Source: Mycoplasma sp. Pen4 (lineage in GTDB: Bacteria; Bacillota_I; Bacilli_A; Mycoplasmatales; Metamycoplasmataceae). From it: a stretch of 64,000 nt of DNA. This document shows positions 1-9,860 of the stretch, piece by piece. Position 1 is the first letter of the stretch; each line of letters begins with the position of its first letter. The position numbers and the translations under genes were made by a program. The stretch spans positions 434,001 through 498,000 of the forward strand of contig NZ_CP060691.1 of the NCBI RefSeq assembly GCF_014352955.1, in the 5' to 3' direction. A model generated the notes under the pieces. It saw only the letters and a list, made by a program, of their open reading frames with translations, made no database searches and had not been told where the DNA came from.

Positions 1-2
1 CT

Positions 3-170
3 GATTTATCAGGTGTTGGTGGTGGATCATCATCAGCTGCTATGTTCTTAAAGGAATTTACAGAAGATGTTGAATACATTCACTTAGATGTTGCCGGAAC
101 AGCAGATGTTGCCGCTAGACCAACAGGTGTTATGGTTAAAACATTAACACACCTTGCAATGAAAAAATAA
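3..170 (+). CDS. pepA: Leucyl aminopeptidase, C-terminal end (partial)
   Basis: The last 55 residues of an M17 zinc-dependent leucyl aminopeptidase, cut by the left edge. The visible segment GGGSSSAAMFLKEF, then HLDVAGTADV and RPTGVMV, matches the conserved end of M17 enzymes, where the G-G-(x)n-A block and the W/H-x-D-x-A-G segment line the active site (here the residue before D is L). The enzyme releases N-terminal amino acids from peptides, which matters in a mycoplasma that imports peptides for amino acids. The start and the metal ligands lie outside the window. Confidence 0.85.
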   Translation, partial: DLSGVGGGSSSAAMFLKEFTEDVEYIHLDVAGTADVAARPTGVMVKTLTHLAMKK

Positions 171-182
171 TAATTCAAATTA

Positions 183-211
183 AATTGGGGTATATTCCTC
201 AATTTTTTTGT
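183..211 (+). terminator. Rho-independent terminator after pepA
   Basis: An AATTGGGG / TCCTCAATT stem with a short loop is followed by a T-run, 13 bases after the aminopeptidase stop. Confidence 0.75.
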
Positions 212-340
212 TCTTAAAATGTGGATAATTTGTGGAAAATAATGGAAATTTTATCAATTTCTTTGGTTATTTAACCAACTTGTAGTAATCTAAAAATAGA
301 AAGTGATAGGAAATTTACACTTTAACCAAGGAGAAAATTT

Positions 341-1081
341 ATGAAATTAAAGAAATGACTTATGTTATTACCAACAGGATTTGCAGCATCATTATTACCA
401 TTAGCTGCAATTTCATGTGGAACAAAAACAGAAGAGAAAACTGATAATAAAAACAAAGAAGGAGAAAAAACAACAGAAGTTGTAACAACTCCAGGAACAG
501 ATGCAACAAAGCCTGTAACTGAAACTACAAATCCAGAAACACCAACCGTTGATGAAGCTGAAAGAGATAGAGCAGCAAAAGAAGCTGAACTTGATTTATT
601 AGTTGATGATTTAAAAGCTGCTAAAAACTTTGGATTTGAACTTTTAGGTGAAGATTACTACTCATCTCAAGAAGGAACATATGGAATTTTAGTTGGTGAC
701 TTAGAACATCGTAAAAATGTATCATATGATTTCAAAAATTACTCAATTACTACACAATGAAGCAGTAAAAGAAACATGTTAAACTGAACAGGTGAAAACA
801 GTTTATTAAAACAAGGTAGTGCACAACTTGCGCCTGCAGATGATAATAATGCATGATACAACGAGAATCCTAACGGACGAATTCCTGCAACATTTGATAA
901 AGCAACAAACACATTAACATTAGAAGTAAAACTTGTTGCGAAAGTTGCAAAAGATTCAAAATACACAACACACAAAGGATTCGTTCGTTCATCTAAAGCA
1001 TTAACAATTAAATTAGTAATTCCTACATTCGAAGGTTTCGATAAAGAAGCACAAGAATACAAACCAACACAAAACAAATAA
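341..1081 (+). CDS. Surface lipoprotein, unknown function
   Basis: A 246-residue lipoprotein. The start is set by AAGGAG nine bases upstream and gives MKLKKWLMLLPTGF, a basic and hydrophobic signal ending in the lipobox LAAISC, so the mature protein should be anchored by lipidated Cys27. A Thr/Lys/Glu-rich linker follows (residues about 30-70), then a globular part of about 170 residues with no family I recognise. Two in-frame TGA codons read as Trp near 758 and 788. Transcribed alone, between two terminators. Probably a variable surface antigen, judged only from its architecture. Confidence 0.8.
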
Positions 1082-1096
1082 TATAATTAACTTTAC

Positions 1097-1127
1097 AATA
1101 CTGCACGTTATAATCGTGTGGTATTTT
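1097..1127 (+). terminator. Terminator of the lipoprotein gene
   Basis: An AATACTGCACG / CGTGTGGTATT hairpin followed by T5 lies just after the stop at 1081. Confidence 0.75.
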
Positions 1128-1141
1128 TAATTACAGAAAAC

Positions 1142-1169
1142 AAAAAAACCACTTTGTGCAAGTGATTTT
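1142..1169 (-). terminator. Terminator of the cmk-der operon
   Basis: On the minus strand an ATCACTT / AAGTGGT stem is followed by T7, eight bases after the der stop. Confidence 0.7.
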
Positions 1170-1176
1170 AGTAATA

Positions 1177-2487
1177 TTATTCCATAGTACCTTGTTTATT
1201 TTTAAAATTCATTTTAATTGGACAACCACGGAAATCAAATGTTTGACGTAGTTGATTTTCAAGGAATCTTTGGTATGAAAAGTGAAGTCATTTTTTGTTA
1301 TTAACAAAGAAAGTAAATGTTGGAATTTTTGCTTTTTCTTGACGTGCAAAATAAATATGTAATCTACCACCATTACATGACTGTGCTGGTTGAATTAACT
1401 GCGTTTCCATAATTAAACTTGAAAGAAGGGATGGTTTAATTTCACGTTCAAGATTTTGTCTTACAAGGTTAATTGCGTCATATAACTTTTGAAGTCTTTG
1501 ATTGTACTTAGCAGATATAAAAATAATTGGAACTCAAGGAACAAAGTGGAATTTGTTTCTAAGTTTCTTTTCATAATCTGACATTGTATTTGTCGATTTT
1601 TCAATTAAGTCTCATTTGTTTACTACTATAATAACTGGTTTTTCATTTTCTAAAGCGTAACCAATGATACGTGAATCAAAGTGTGAAACTTCTTCTTGTG
1701 TGGCATCTAAAACAATTAATGATAAATCTGCTTCTGCAAGTGAGTTCATAGCTCTCATTAATGCATAATGATCAACAGACTCAACAAGTTTTGATTTCTT
1801 TGTAATACCAGCAGTATCCACAACATTATAAATACGATCATCAATTTGAATTAATGATTTAACACTATCTCTAGTTGTTCCTGCTAAATCAGAAACAATA
1901 GAACGCTCTTCTTTAGCCAAGTTATTTAAAAGAGATGATTTACCAGCGTTTGGTCTACCGATGATAGCTAAATTAAATTGATCTTCATCAGCTTGACTTG
2001 AAAAATCAAGATATTCTAAACAACAATTTAAAACATCTCCAATTCCTTCTCCGTGTAATGCCGAAATAGGAAAAATATGATCAACTCCTAATGAGTATCA
2101 TGAATAATCAAATTGTTGCGTACCTTCAAGTTTATTAGCTACAGCAATAACAGGTTTTCCTGAACGACGAAGAATATTCATAATGAATAAATCGTCATTT
2201 GTAATTTCGCTAGTTCCATCAAATAAAAAGATAATTACATCAGCTTCTTCAATAGCAACTTTTGCTTGAATTTGAATTTGTTCTTGAAAAGGACGGTTTT
2301 CAATTTCAATACCACCAGTATCGATGATTTTCATTTCTTTACCAAGTCATTTAATTTTTTCGTATAAACGATCACGAGTTACTCCAGGTTCATCATGAAC
2401 AATAGAAACTTTTTTACCAATTAATTTATTGAAAAAAGTTGATTTACCAACATTTGGTTTTCCGATAATTGCAACTGTATTATGCAT
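1177..2487 (-). CDS. der: GTPase Der (EngA), 50S ribosome assembly
   Basis: A 436-residue GTPase with the two tandem G domains that define Der. G domain 1 has GKPNVGKST near residue 8 and DTGG; G domain 2 has GRPNAGKSS near residue 180, DTAG and NK. A KH-like domain ends in a basic tail ([13 protein letters not shown]). Der assists late 50S subunit assembly. The length is normal for the family. The start has AAGGAGGA just upstream, inside the end of cmk, and the cmk stop and der start share a base (TAATG), so the two are probably translationally coupled. Confidence 0.95.
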
Positions 2488-3173
2488 TATTCCTCCTTAA
2501 TAGAATGGATTTGCTTAACAGTATCATCAACAAGTTTTAAAATGTGATCTACCACTTCTTCAAATTCCATATTTGTACAATCGATATATGTTGAGTCTTC
2601 TGTTTTATGTAATGGATCAACTTTACGATTCATATCTTGTGCATCTCTGAGCTTAACTTCATATAAAACTTCATCAAAGTCAGTGTTATAACCTAAAGCG
2701 TGATTTTGTTCAAGTCTTCTACGTGCTCTTTCTTCTTCGCTTGCTCATAAGAAAATTTTAACTTCAGCATGTGGCATGATTTTAAAAGTTGTATCACGTC
2801 CATCAATAATGTAACCTTTGTTTTTTAGTGTCATATGTTGAATTAAATCAACTACATAGTTTCTAACTTCAGGTATTTTAGCAATTGTAGGTGTAATTTT
2901 TGAGATGTAATCTGCACGAATTTCATGTGAGATATCTTGACCTCTAAGTAATGTAACATCTCCAAGTAATAATTTAATCATTCCAATTTCGAGGCTATCG
3001 ATAATCTTTTCAGTTTCATGTGATTCAATACCTTTTTTATTGGCATTATAAGCAATAGCACGATAAACACTACCTGAGTTAATAAACATATAACCTAAGC
3101 GCTTTGCAATCTCTTTTGAGATTGTTGATTTTCCTGCCCCACTTGGGCCGTCAATAGCAATATTTACTTTCAT
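2487..3173 (-). CDS. cmk: Cytidylate kinase
   Basis: A 228-residue (d)CMP kinase that phosphorylates CMP and dCMP with ATP in pyrimidine salvage. The P-loop GPSGAGKST lies at residues 9-17, followed by a typical CMP-binding insert, and DGRDTTF in the centre matches the family's R-D motif. The start follows AAGGAAGG. It is the middle gene of a minus-strand operon, after a small unknown gene and before der. The cmk-der pairing is common in Firmicutes and Mollicutes. Confidence 0.95.
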
Positions 3174-3224
3174 AATAACCTTCCTTTTCTAAATTAAAAT
3201 AATAAACAAAAAAGCAAACACCAA

Positions 3225-3662
3225 TTAAATGTCTATCTTATTGATAATAACCCTGGTGGTTTGCGACATATCTATAATTTCATCATCATTAGTTTCTTTT
3301 TCTTCAAGTTGAAAAGCCGACACAAAACGAGTCAAAAACTTGTTTTGCTCTGTAATTTCAAATAAGTTATATTGGTCAATAAAGTAACTATTAAGTTCTA
3401 ATGCATCTAAATTCAAGGCTTTTAAGTTCTTTTCTAATTGGTTGATTTGTTCAAAGTTAGATGTTGAAAAATCACCTTCATATCATTCTTGTGGTGCCTT
3501 GGTTTCAAACTTTGTGTATTTAAAGTCTTTGTCTCTAAAAGTTTTATCAAGTCAATTTAATTCTTTTTGAATTTCTTTATCTGAATTTAGAGCTAAAAAC
3601 TTTAATCTGTCAAATGTTGCATTTTGCATTGTTTCATTCAACTTTATTGCCTTTTTACTCAT
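3225..3662 (-). CDS. Hypothetical protein, first gene of the cmk-der operon
   Basis: A 145-residue acidic soluble protein that I do not recognise. It begins MSKKAIKLNETMQNATF and reads through one TGA-encoded Trp. No membrane segment or known motif is visible; the charged helical pattern and conserved position before cmk suggest a small cytosolic protein. The ATG lies six bases after a minus-strand TAAAAT box (3669-3674), so the mRNA is probably leaderless. It is 51 bases upstream of cmk with no terminator between. Confidence 0.7.
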
Positions 3663-3737
3663 AGTTAAATTTTAACAAGAAAACTCATATTTTTTATTAA
3701 AAAATATAATTTAGATAAATTGATAAAAATAAGCAAA

Positions 3738-3763
3738 AGAAAAAGCCATTAGATGACTTTTTT
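3738..3763 (-). terminator. Terminator after the membrane protein gene
   Basis: On the minus strand an AAAAAGTCAT / ATGGCTTTTT hairpin starts at the stop codon of the gene ending at 3762. Confidence 0.65.
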
Positions 3764-4661
3764 AATTAAAATATTGTTCGAATTTTCTTTCGAATAAACC
3801 TTTGTCATAGTTATAAAGAGTTGAAATGTTAGTTTGCATTGAAGCAATAACAAACATCATATATTCTTTATTATTACTAAATTTTGAAGCCAAAGTTACA
3901 TTATCAGAAACCATCATTTTAGATTTATCATCATTAAAGATAATTTCAGAGAATTGTGGTGAGTTATAAACATATGTAAAAGCTCTTAAAAATATTCTTT
4001 TAATAAAGAAACCATCACCAAATCTTTTGTATGACATAACTCCATTTACATAATCTTTATATTGAATTGTAACTCCAGCAGTTAAATTCTTTTTAGTTAT
4101 ATAAGTTTTAGAAATATCAATGTCTAATTTTAAGTCTTCAAAACGAGTTTCAACAAACTCTTTATATTCTTTGTAAGAAATAGTTAATGTATCATGTTTT
4201 TTATAATTTAATAAGATATTAACCACTGAAATTAAGGCAATTATAAATGGTAATAAACCAAAACAAAACATGATAAATGGTAATGATGTGTATCATTCCG
4301 TTACTTCAACATATTTAGGTTCTTTTTTATCTGCAATTGGTTCTAAATTTGAAGAATTTTCCATATGGAATGTTGCAACTGAAGTGATTTCATTTTTTGA
4401 AACCATTTCTTGATTGTTTGCATTGTTATTTTCGGGAATTAGCAATTTTATTACTCCTGTTTGAAAAAGAATAAATGCAATCATTACAATCATTAATAAA
4501 ACAAAGATGATAGCGATGTTTTTGTAACTACTTTTTAATCCTATTTTTAAGGTAAAACCTGATTTACTCATTTTCCGAAACTTTTCTAATTTGAACATTA
4601 AGACTCAAATGAAAATAAGTTCTGGAATAATGAAAAATCCATAATAAACTATTTGATTCAT
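3762..4661 (-). CDS. Membrane protein, unknown function
   Basis: A 299-residue integral membrane protein. A hydrophobic helix opens the protein (IVYYGFFIIPELIFIWVLMF), a second spans residues about 50-72, and a third lies near residue 135 (FGLLPFIIALISVVNILL). A soluble C-terminal domain of about 150 residues follows. I chose ATG 4661 over 4676: a perfect minus-strand TATAAT (4668-4673) lies six bases upstream of 4661 and overlaps the region just inside 4676. No ribosome-binding site precedes either. The function is unknown; it may belong to one of the lineage-specific mycoplasma membrane families. Confidence 0.75.
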
Positions 4662-4776
4662 ATAAAAATTATACATTTTTGTGCCTATATGACTTAATTA
4701 AATGTTGGATTATCAACACAATCATCCCGGTTAAATAAAAAATACTATATTTTAGTTATTAAAGTAAAATATAAGT

Positions 4777-5823
4777 ATGGGATTTTTTAAGAAATTAGTA
4801 AATAAAGTCTTTAACAAAAAAGACAATGAAGACGTAAAAGAACTAGAAGCAAAACTAGACGAAAAAGAGACAAAAGAAATTGTTAAATCTGAAAAATTCA
4901 AGAAATATGAAACAGGTTTAAATGCATCTTCTTCATTTGGAAAACAGCTTTTAGAAATTCAAAATAGACATAAAAAAATTGATGAAGAATTCTTTGATGA
5001 ATTTGAAGAACTTTTAATTATGTCAGACATTAACACCTCACTTGTAGATGTAATGATCGAAAAAATCAAACAAGAAGTAAGAACAAATAATATCGATGAT
5101 CCAAAATTAATTGGTGAATTAGTTGCAGATCAAATGTTTGCAATTTATACAAATAACTCAATCGTTAATACAAATTTAAACTTTGAAGATAGTAGAGTTA
5201 ACGTATTTGTTTTTGTTGGTGTAAATGGTTCTGGTAAAACAACATCAATTGCTAAAATTGCTCATAAATACATTAAGCAAGGTAAAAAAGTTTTAATTGC
5301 TGCTGCTGACACATTCCGTGCTGGTGCAGTAAATCAACTTGGAGTATGAGCTGAACGTATTGGCGCAGAAATTGTTAAACCAGACAAAGAAGGAGCAGAT
5401 CCTTCAAGTGTTGTTTATAAAGCAATAGCAAAAGCAACCGAAGAAAACTATGATTTAGTTATCATTGATACTGCAGGTAGATTACAAAATAAAATTAACT
5501 TAATGAAAGAACTTGAAAAAATGATTGGTGTTATTCATAAATTCATTGATGATGCACCACATGAATCATTACTTGTTCTTGATGCAACTACTGGTCAAAA
5601 CGGTTTATCACAAGCACGTAGCTTTAAAGAGATTGCAAACCTTACCGGAATCATTCTTACAAAAATGGATGGTACATCAAAAGGTGGTATCGTGCTTTCA
5701 ATTAAAGATGAATATGATATCGATGTTAAATATGTTGGTTTAGGCGAAAAACTTGATGACTTACAAGAATTTGATCTAGAATTATTCATCTACCAAATGA
5801 CAAAGGATTTAATTAATGAATAA
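4777..5823 (+). CDS. ftsY: Signal recognition particle receptor FtsY
   Basis: A 348-residue SRP receptor GTPase that docks ribosome-SRP complexes at the membrane. A charged N-terminal tail (about 45 residues) leads to the helical N domain and the G domain: G1 GVNGSGKTT near residue 148, [27 protein letters not shown]. The Trp after VNQLGV is TGA. The start has no Shine-Dalgarno sequence; TAAAAT at 4765-4770 lies six bases upstream, which suggests a leaderless mRNA. The 3' end overlaps ylxM by 8 bases. Confidence 0.95.
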
Positions 5824-6043
5824 GAAAAACATTGAAAATGTTGATAAATACATCTCACTTTATGAGAAATATGGGAGTTTATTGACACAAAATCAATCTC
5901 AAGTTTTTCAACTTTACTTCTATCAAGATCTTTCATATGCTGAAGTAGCAGAAATAATGGCAACAACTCGTGCTGCTGCTTATGACGCAGTTAATAAAGC
6001 TTGTTCAAATCTTGAAAAATATGAAGCAAAACTTAAAATTTAA
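5816..6043 (+). CDS. ylxM: YlxM family SRP-associated DNA-binding protein
   Basis: A 75-residue protein with a helix-turn-helix like sigma-70 region 4: QVFQLYFYQDLSYAEVAE, then ATTRAAAYDAV. YlxM is encoded with SRP genes in many Firmicutes and is thought to help SRP function or expression. Here it follows ftsY with an 8-base overlap, so it is probably translationally coupled. The family length is usually about 100 residues, so this copy is short. A strong terminator follows at once. Confidence 0.8.
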   Translation: MNKKNIENVDKYISLYEKYGSLLTQNQSQVFQLYFYQDLSYAEVAEIMATTRAAAYDAVNKACSNLEKYEAKLKI

Positions 6044-6066
6044 CGCCAAAAATTTGGCGTTTTTTT
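6042..6066 (+). terminator. Terminator of ftsY-ylxM
   Basis: A perfect AACGCCAAA / TTTGGCGTT stem with a 2-base loop and T6. It begins at the last base of the ylxM stop codon. Confidence 0.9.
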
Positions 6067-6188
6067 ATGCACTTTTACAAATCAAAACCAAATGTGAAAC
6101 TTATAAATATATATATTTATAAATATCGTTAAAATGTTAAAATATATACACTATACACTAAAATAACTTTTTATTGCAAGAAGGTACT

Positions 6189-6506
6189 ATGACAATACAA
6201 GAAATTAAAACAATTTTTATTGACACATTATCAGCTACTACAGGTATCGTTAAGTTAGAAAATCCTGTTTTAGATATAGATATTGACAAAGTGTCAAAAG
6301 ATAATGAAGAAAAACCATTAGAAGATTATATTTCTGTAACAGAAATGAATGGTGGTTACAGTTTCGTTATTGCAGTTACATTACTTGAAGGAGTATCTGC
6401 TAAATTTATCAGTTCACAATTGTTTAAGCAATTATCTCTTGTGTTACGTAAGAAAAAAATCAAATTGATTAATTTAACAATTATATTTAAAGGAGTAACT
6501 AAATAA
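6189..6506 (+). CDS. Asp23/Gls24-like protein (YloU type)
   Basis: A 105-residue protein placed directly before fakA, exactly where Bacillus yloU (Asp23/Gls24 family) sits before yloV. Its alternating strand pattern (TGIVKLENPVLDIDI, YSFVIAVTLLEGVSAKFI) fits the small alpha-beta Asp23 fold. The family is linked to envelope stress and membrane-associated scaffolding. ATG 6189 is preferred because AAGAAGG precedes it; a TTG at 6174 is possible. The stop and the fakA start share a base (TAATG). The family call rests on position and secondary-structure pattern. Confidence 0.65.
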   Translation: MTIQEIKTIFIDTLSATTGIVKLENPVLDIDIDKVSKDNEEKPLEDYISVTEMNGGYSFVIAVTLLEGVSAKFISSQLFKQLSLVLRKKKIKLINLTIIFKGVTK

Positions 6507-8146
6507 TGAAGCAAACAGTAATTTTAGATTCCAAGACGTTAGCGAAAGCATTCTTATCAGGAGCTAATGCTTTAATTAATGCAAAAAATAAAATTGATGC
6601 GCTTAACGTTTTCCCAGTTCCAGATGGAGACACAGGAACAAACATGGCGTCTACAATAGCCGCAACAATTACAAACTTACAAAAACCAGAAACTGAAACT
6701 AAAACCGTCGCTCAATTAACTGCTACAATGTCACACGACATGATTTATGAAGCAAGAGGAAATTCAGGTGTTATTTTGTCACAAATTTTCAAAGGATTCG
6801 CAATTGGTTGTGATGGTAAAAATACTCTTGATACCGCTGGATTAATTTTAGCATTCCAAAAAGCAACAGAAAGAGCTTATAAATCAGTTTTCAAACCAGT
6901 TGAAGGAACAATTCTTACAGTTATTCGTGAAACTTCTGAAAATTTAACAAAAGAATTTGACGGCAAAGAAGTTCCATATTTAGAATTTTGAGCAAAGGTA
7001 GTTGAATTTGCGCGTAAAAGTTGTGATGAAACACCAAACAAATTAAAAACACTTCGTGAAGTTGGTGTAACTGACAGTGGGGGTGAAGGACTTTACAATA
7101 TTCTTTGAGGAATCAATGAAGCACTTAATGGACGTTTTGTTGAGGAAAATAAAGATCTTCAAGAAATTGACACTTTCATTAGTGATGGTGAAGTTTACGA
7201 AGGTGAATTCGGTTATTGTACAGAAGTTTTAATTGATTTAGCAAATCCAGAAGAATTTAATAAAGATAAATTTACACAAAGACTTATGAAAATCGCAAAC
7301 TCACTTGTGGTTGTATCAGATGAAAATATCGTTAAGGTTCATGGTCACGCAATTAAACCAGGTAAATTACTTAACCTTGCACAAGAATATGGTGAATTTA
7401 TCAAAATCAAATCAGAGAACATGACACTTCAAGCTAATAACTCAAAAGCAAATGCAGAAAAATTAAAAGCAAATAGCGAAACTAAGAAAACACCTTGTGG
7501 GGTTGTTTCATGTAACTTAGGTCCTGGAATTATTCAACGAATGAAAGATCTTGGATGTGACTTCATTGTTGAATCAGGACAAACACAAAACCCATCAGCA
7601 CAAGACTTAATTAACGCAGTTAATAACGTTAATGCTGACACAGTATTTATTCTTACAAATAATAAAAATATTATTTTAGTTGCACAACAAGTAGCACAAG
7701 TTATTGATGATAAAAACATCATTGTAATTCCAACAAAATCACAAATTCAAGGTATTACAGCAATGCTTAACTTTAACCACGAATCAAGTGCAGAAGAAAA
7801 CAAAGAAATGATTCTTGAATGTGTTGCAGATGTACAAACCGGAGAAGTTACAAAAGCAGTAAGAAACACAAAATTAAACAATGTATCAATCAAAGAAGGA
7901 CAATTCTTATCAATTTTAGACGGTAAGATTATCGCTGCTGAAGATGATGTTTTAGATGCTGCAAAACAAATTTGTGCCAAAGCTATTAAACCAGGCAAAG
8001 AGATTGTTTCAATTTACTATGGAGATGAATCGGATTTATCTACCGCAGAAGAATTAAGCAATTACATTAATGCTACTTATGACATTGAAGTAGAAATCAT
8101 TGAAGGAAACCAACCTTCATACCACTTCATTATAGGAGTTGAATAA
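6506..8146 (+). CDS. fakA: Fatty acid kinase catalytic subunit FakA (YloV/DhaL type)
   Basis: A 546-residue protein with an N-terminal DhaL domain that binds ATP and metal: NALNVFPVPDGDTGTNM near residues 28-45, RGNSGVILSQIFKGF and TDSGGEGLY. A C-terminal region follows that in FakA contacts the lipid-binding partner FakB (a DegV protein). FakA phosphorylates exogenous fatty acids for phospholipid synthesis. The next gene is plsX, which uses the acyl phosphate, and a DegV protein is encoded at 14742-15608, so the route looks complete. Three Trp are TGA (6989-7110 region). It overlaps plsX by one base. Confidence 0.9.
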
Positions 8147-9159
8147 TGGATTTTAAACACACAATTGTTTTTGATGTTAACGGAAATGATAAAGGTGTAC
8201 TTGAATGTTTTTTAGCAGCACAAGAATTCGCAAATAATAATCCAACTTACAAAATCAAACTTGTTGGTGATGTTGCAGAATTAAAAGAACTTAATAATTT
8301 TGCAAATATCGAATTAATTGAAAATAAAAATAAACCAACTGATCCAAAAAACATCAGAAAAACTTTGCAAGAAAACACTTCAATGAATCAAGCAATTGAA
8401 ATCCTTAAAAACAATGAAGCGGACGGAATCATTTCAAGTGGGGATAGTGGAAGTTACTTATCTGCTTTAACACTTAAAATGAAGCGTCTTCAAAATGTAT
8501 CACGTCCAGCGTTTATGCCCGTTGCAAATGCAATTAACGGACAAAAATTTGTTTTTATGGATGTTGGAGCAAATTTAGAAACAAAACCAGAATACTTAAT
8601 TGAATGAGCAAAATTGGCTTCAGCATTTTATCAAACAATGTTTGCTACAAATTATCCAAGAGTAGCATTATTAAACATTGGAACCGAAGATTACAAAGGA
8701 CCTGAAGCAACAAAAAAAGCACATCAATATTTAACAAATGATAAGTCAATTAATTATGTTGGTTTTCACGAAACTAGAGATGTTTTTAGAGGACACTATG
8801 ATGTAGCTATTATCGATGGTTATGCCGGTAATATTATGCTTAAAAGTTATGAAGGTGCAATCTCTACTTTTAAAGACACTTTAAAAACTTCAATTATGTC
8901 TAAATTAAAATATAAACTTGGTGCACTTTTATTAAAAGGAGCATTTAAAGAAGTTGCTGCAACACTTGACTATCGTTCAGTTGGTTCTGCATGAGTAGTT
9001 GGAGTTAATGCGCTTGCTGTTAAAACCCACGGAGCAAGTGATAAAAAAGCATATTTAAGTGGTTTAAACTCACTTAAAAATGCAATTGAAAACAACTTAC
9101 TTAATAAACTCCAAAAAGCAACTGAAAATCTAGAAATCAACCTAGAGGAAAGTGAATAA
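8146..9159 (+). CDS. plsX: Phosphate acyltransferase PlsX
   Basis: A 337-residue PlsX, which interconverts acyl-ACP (or host-derived acyl chains) and acyl phosphate for glycerol-3-phosphate acylation. It starts HTIVFDVNGNDKG, where the family normally has DxMGGD, so the glycine motif is altered. GIISSGDSGSYLSA and RPAFMPV match the active-site region, and IDGYAGNIMLKSYEG matches the family's C-terminal signature. Both overlaps with neighbours are TAATG type (fakA before, rnc after), which suggests coupled translation. Confidence 0.9.
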
Positions 9160-9851
9160 TGTCAAACACAAATCATCATTTAACATTAAAATCTTTTCTT
9201 GAGCAACATGATATTGAACCTAACAACATTGATATATATTTCACTGCAGTTAAGCACTCATCATATACAAGAATCGAAAGAGATAACTATGAGCAACTTG
9301 AATTTTTAGGTGATGCAATCCTACAATTTTTAAGTTCTTCATATATATTTAAAAAATACCCAACTTTAACACAAGGTTACCAAACAAGACTTAGATCTAA
9401 AGCGGTTTGTACAAAAACTCTAAGTGAAATCACCAATCAATTAGGGTTACTTGATTTACTCAAAACAGGACCAGGTAAAATGCGTGATACAGTAATTAGT
9501 TCACAAAAAGTTCAAGCCGACTTATTTGAATCACTTACTGGTGCAATTTATATTGATCAAGGTTTACAAAAAACATATGATTTTGTCAAACAATACGTTT
9601 TTCCATTAATTGACGATGTTCATAATGAAGAAAACAAAGACCCAAAAGGAAGATTACAAGAATACTTCCAAAGCATCTCGAAAGAAAACATCACCTATGT
9701 TACTGAATGAGATGAAAAGAGAGAACAATTTTATTCCAAAGCAAAACATGATAATCAATTCTACGGCCAAGGTTTTGGACTAAGCAAAAAAGAAGCCGAA
9801 GTTAATGCAGCAACCGATGCATTAGAAAAATTAAAGGTTAATGAACAATAG
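9159..9851 (+). CDS. rnc: Ribonuclease III
   Basis: A 230-residue double-strand-specific endoribonuclease that matures rRNA and cuts structured mRNAs. The catalytic signature YEQLEFLGDAILQF is near residue 46, with the later E/D cluster at FESLTGAIYIDQG. A C-terminal dsRNA-binding domain begins at DPKGRLQEYFQ and ends GFGLSKKEAEVNAATDAL. One Trp is TGA near 9709. It is chained to plsX by a TAATG overlap and lies 9 bases before smc, the usual rnc-smc order of Firmicutes. Confidence 0.95.
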
Positions 9852-9860
9852 GAGGATAAA

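Noticed and set aside
3737..3763. Plus-strand reading of the hairpin as a riboswitch for ftsY
   Set aside because: It is too far from ftsY and fits a minus-strand terminator.
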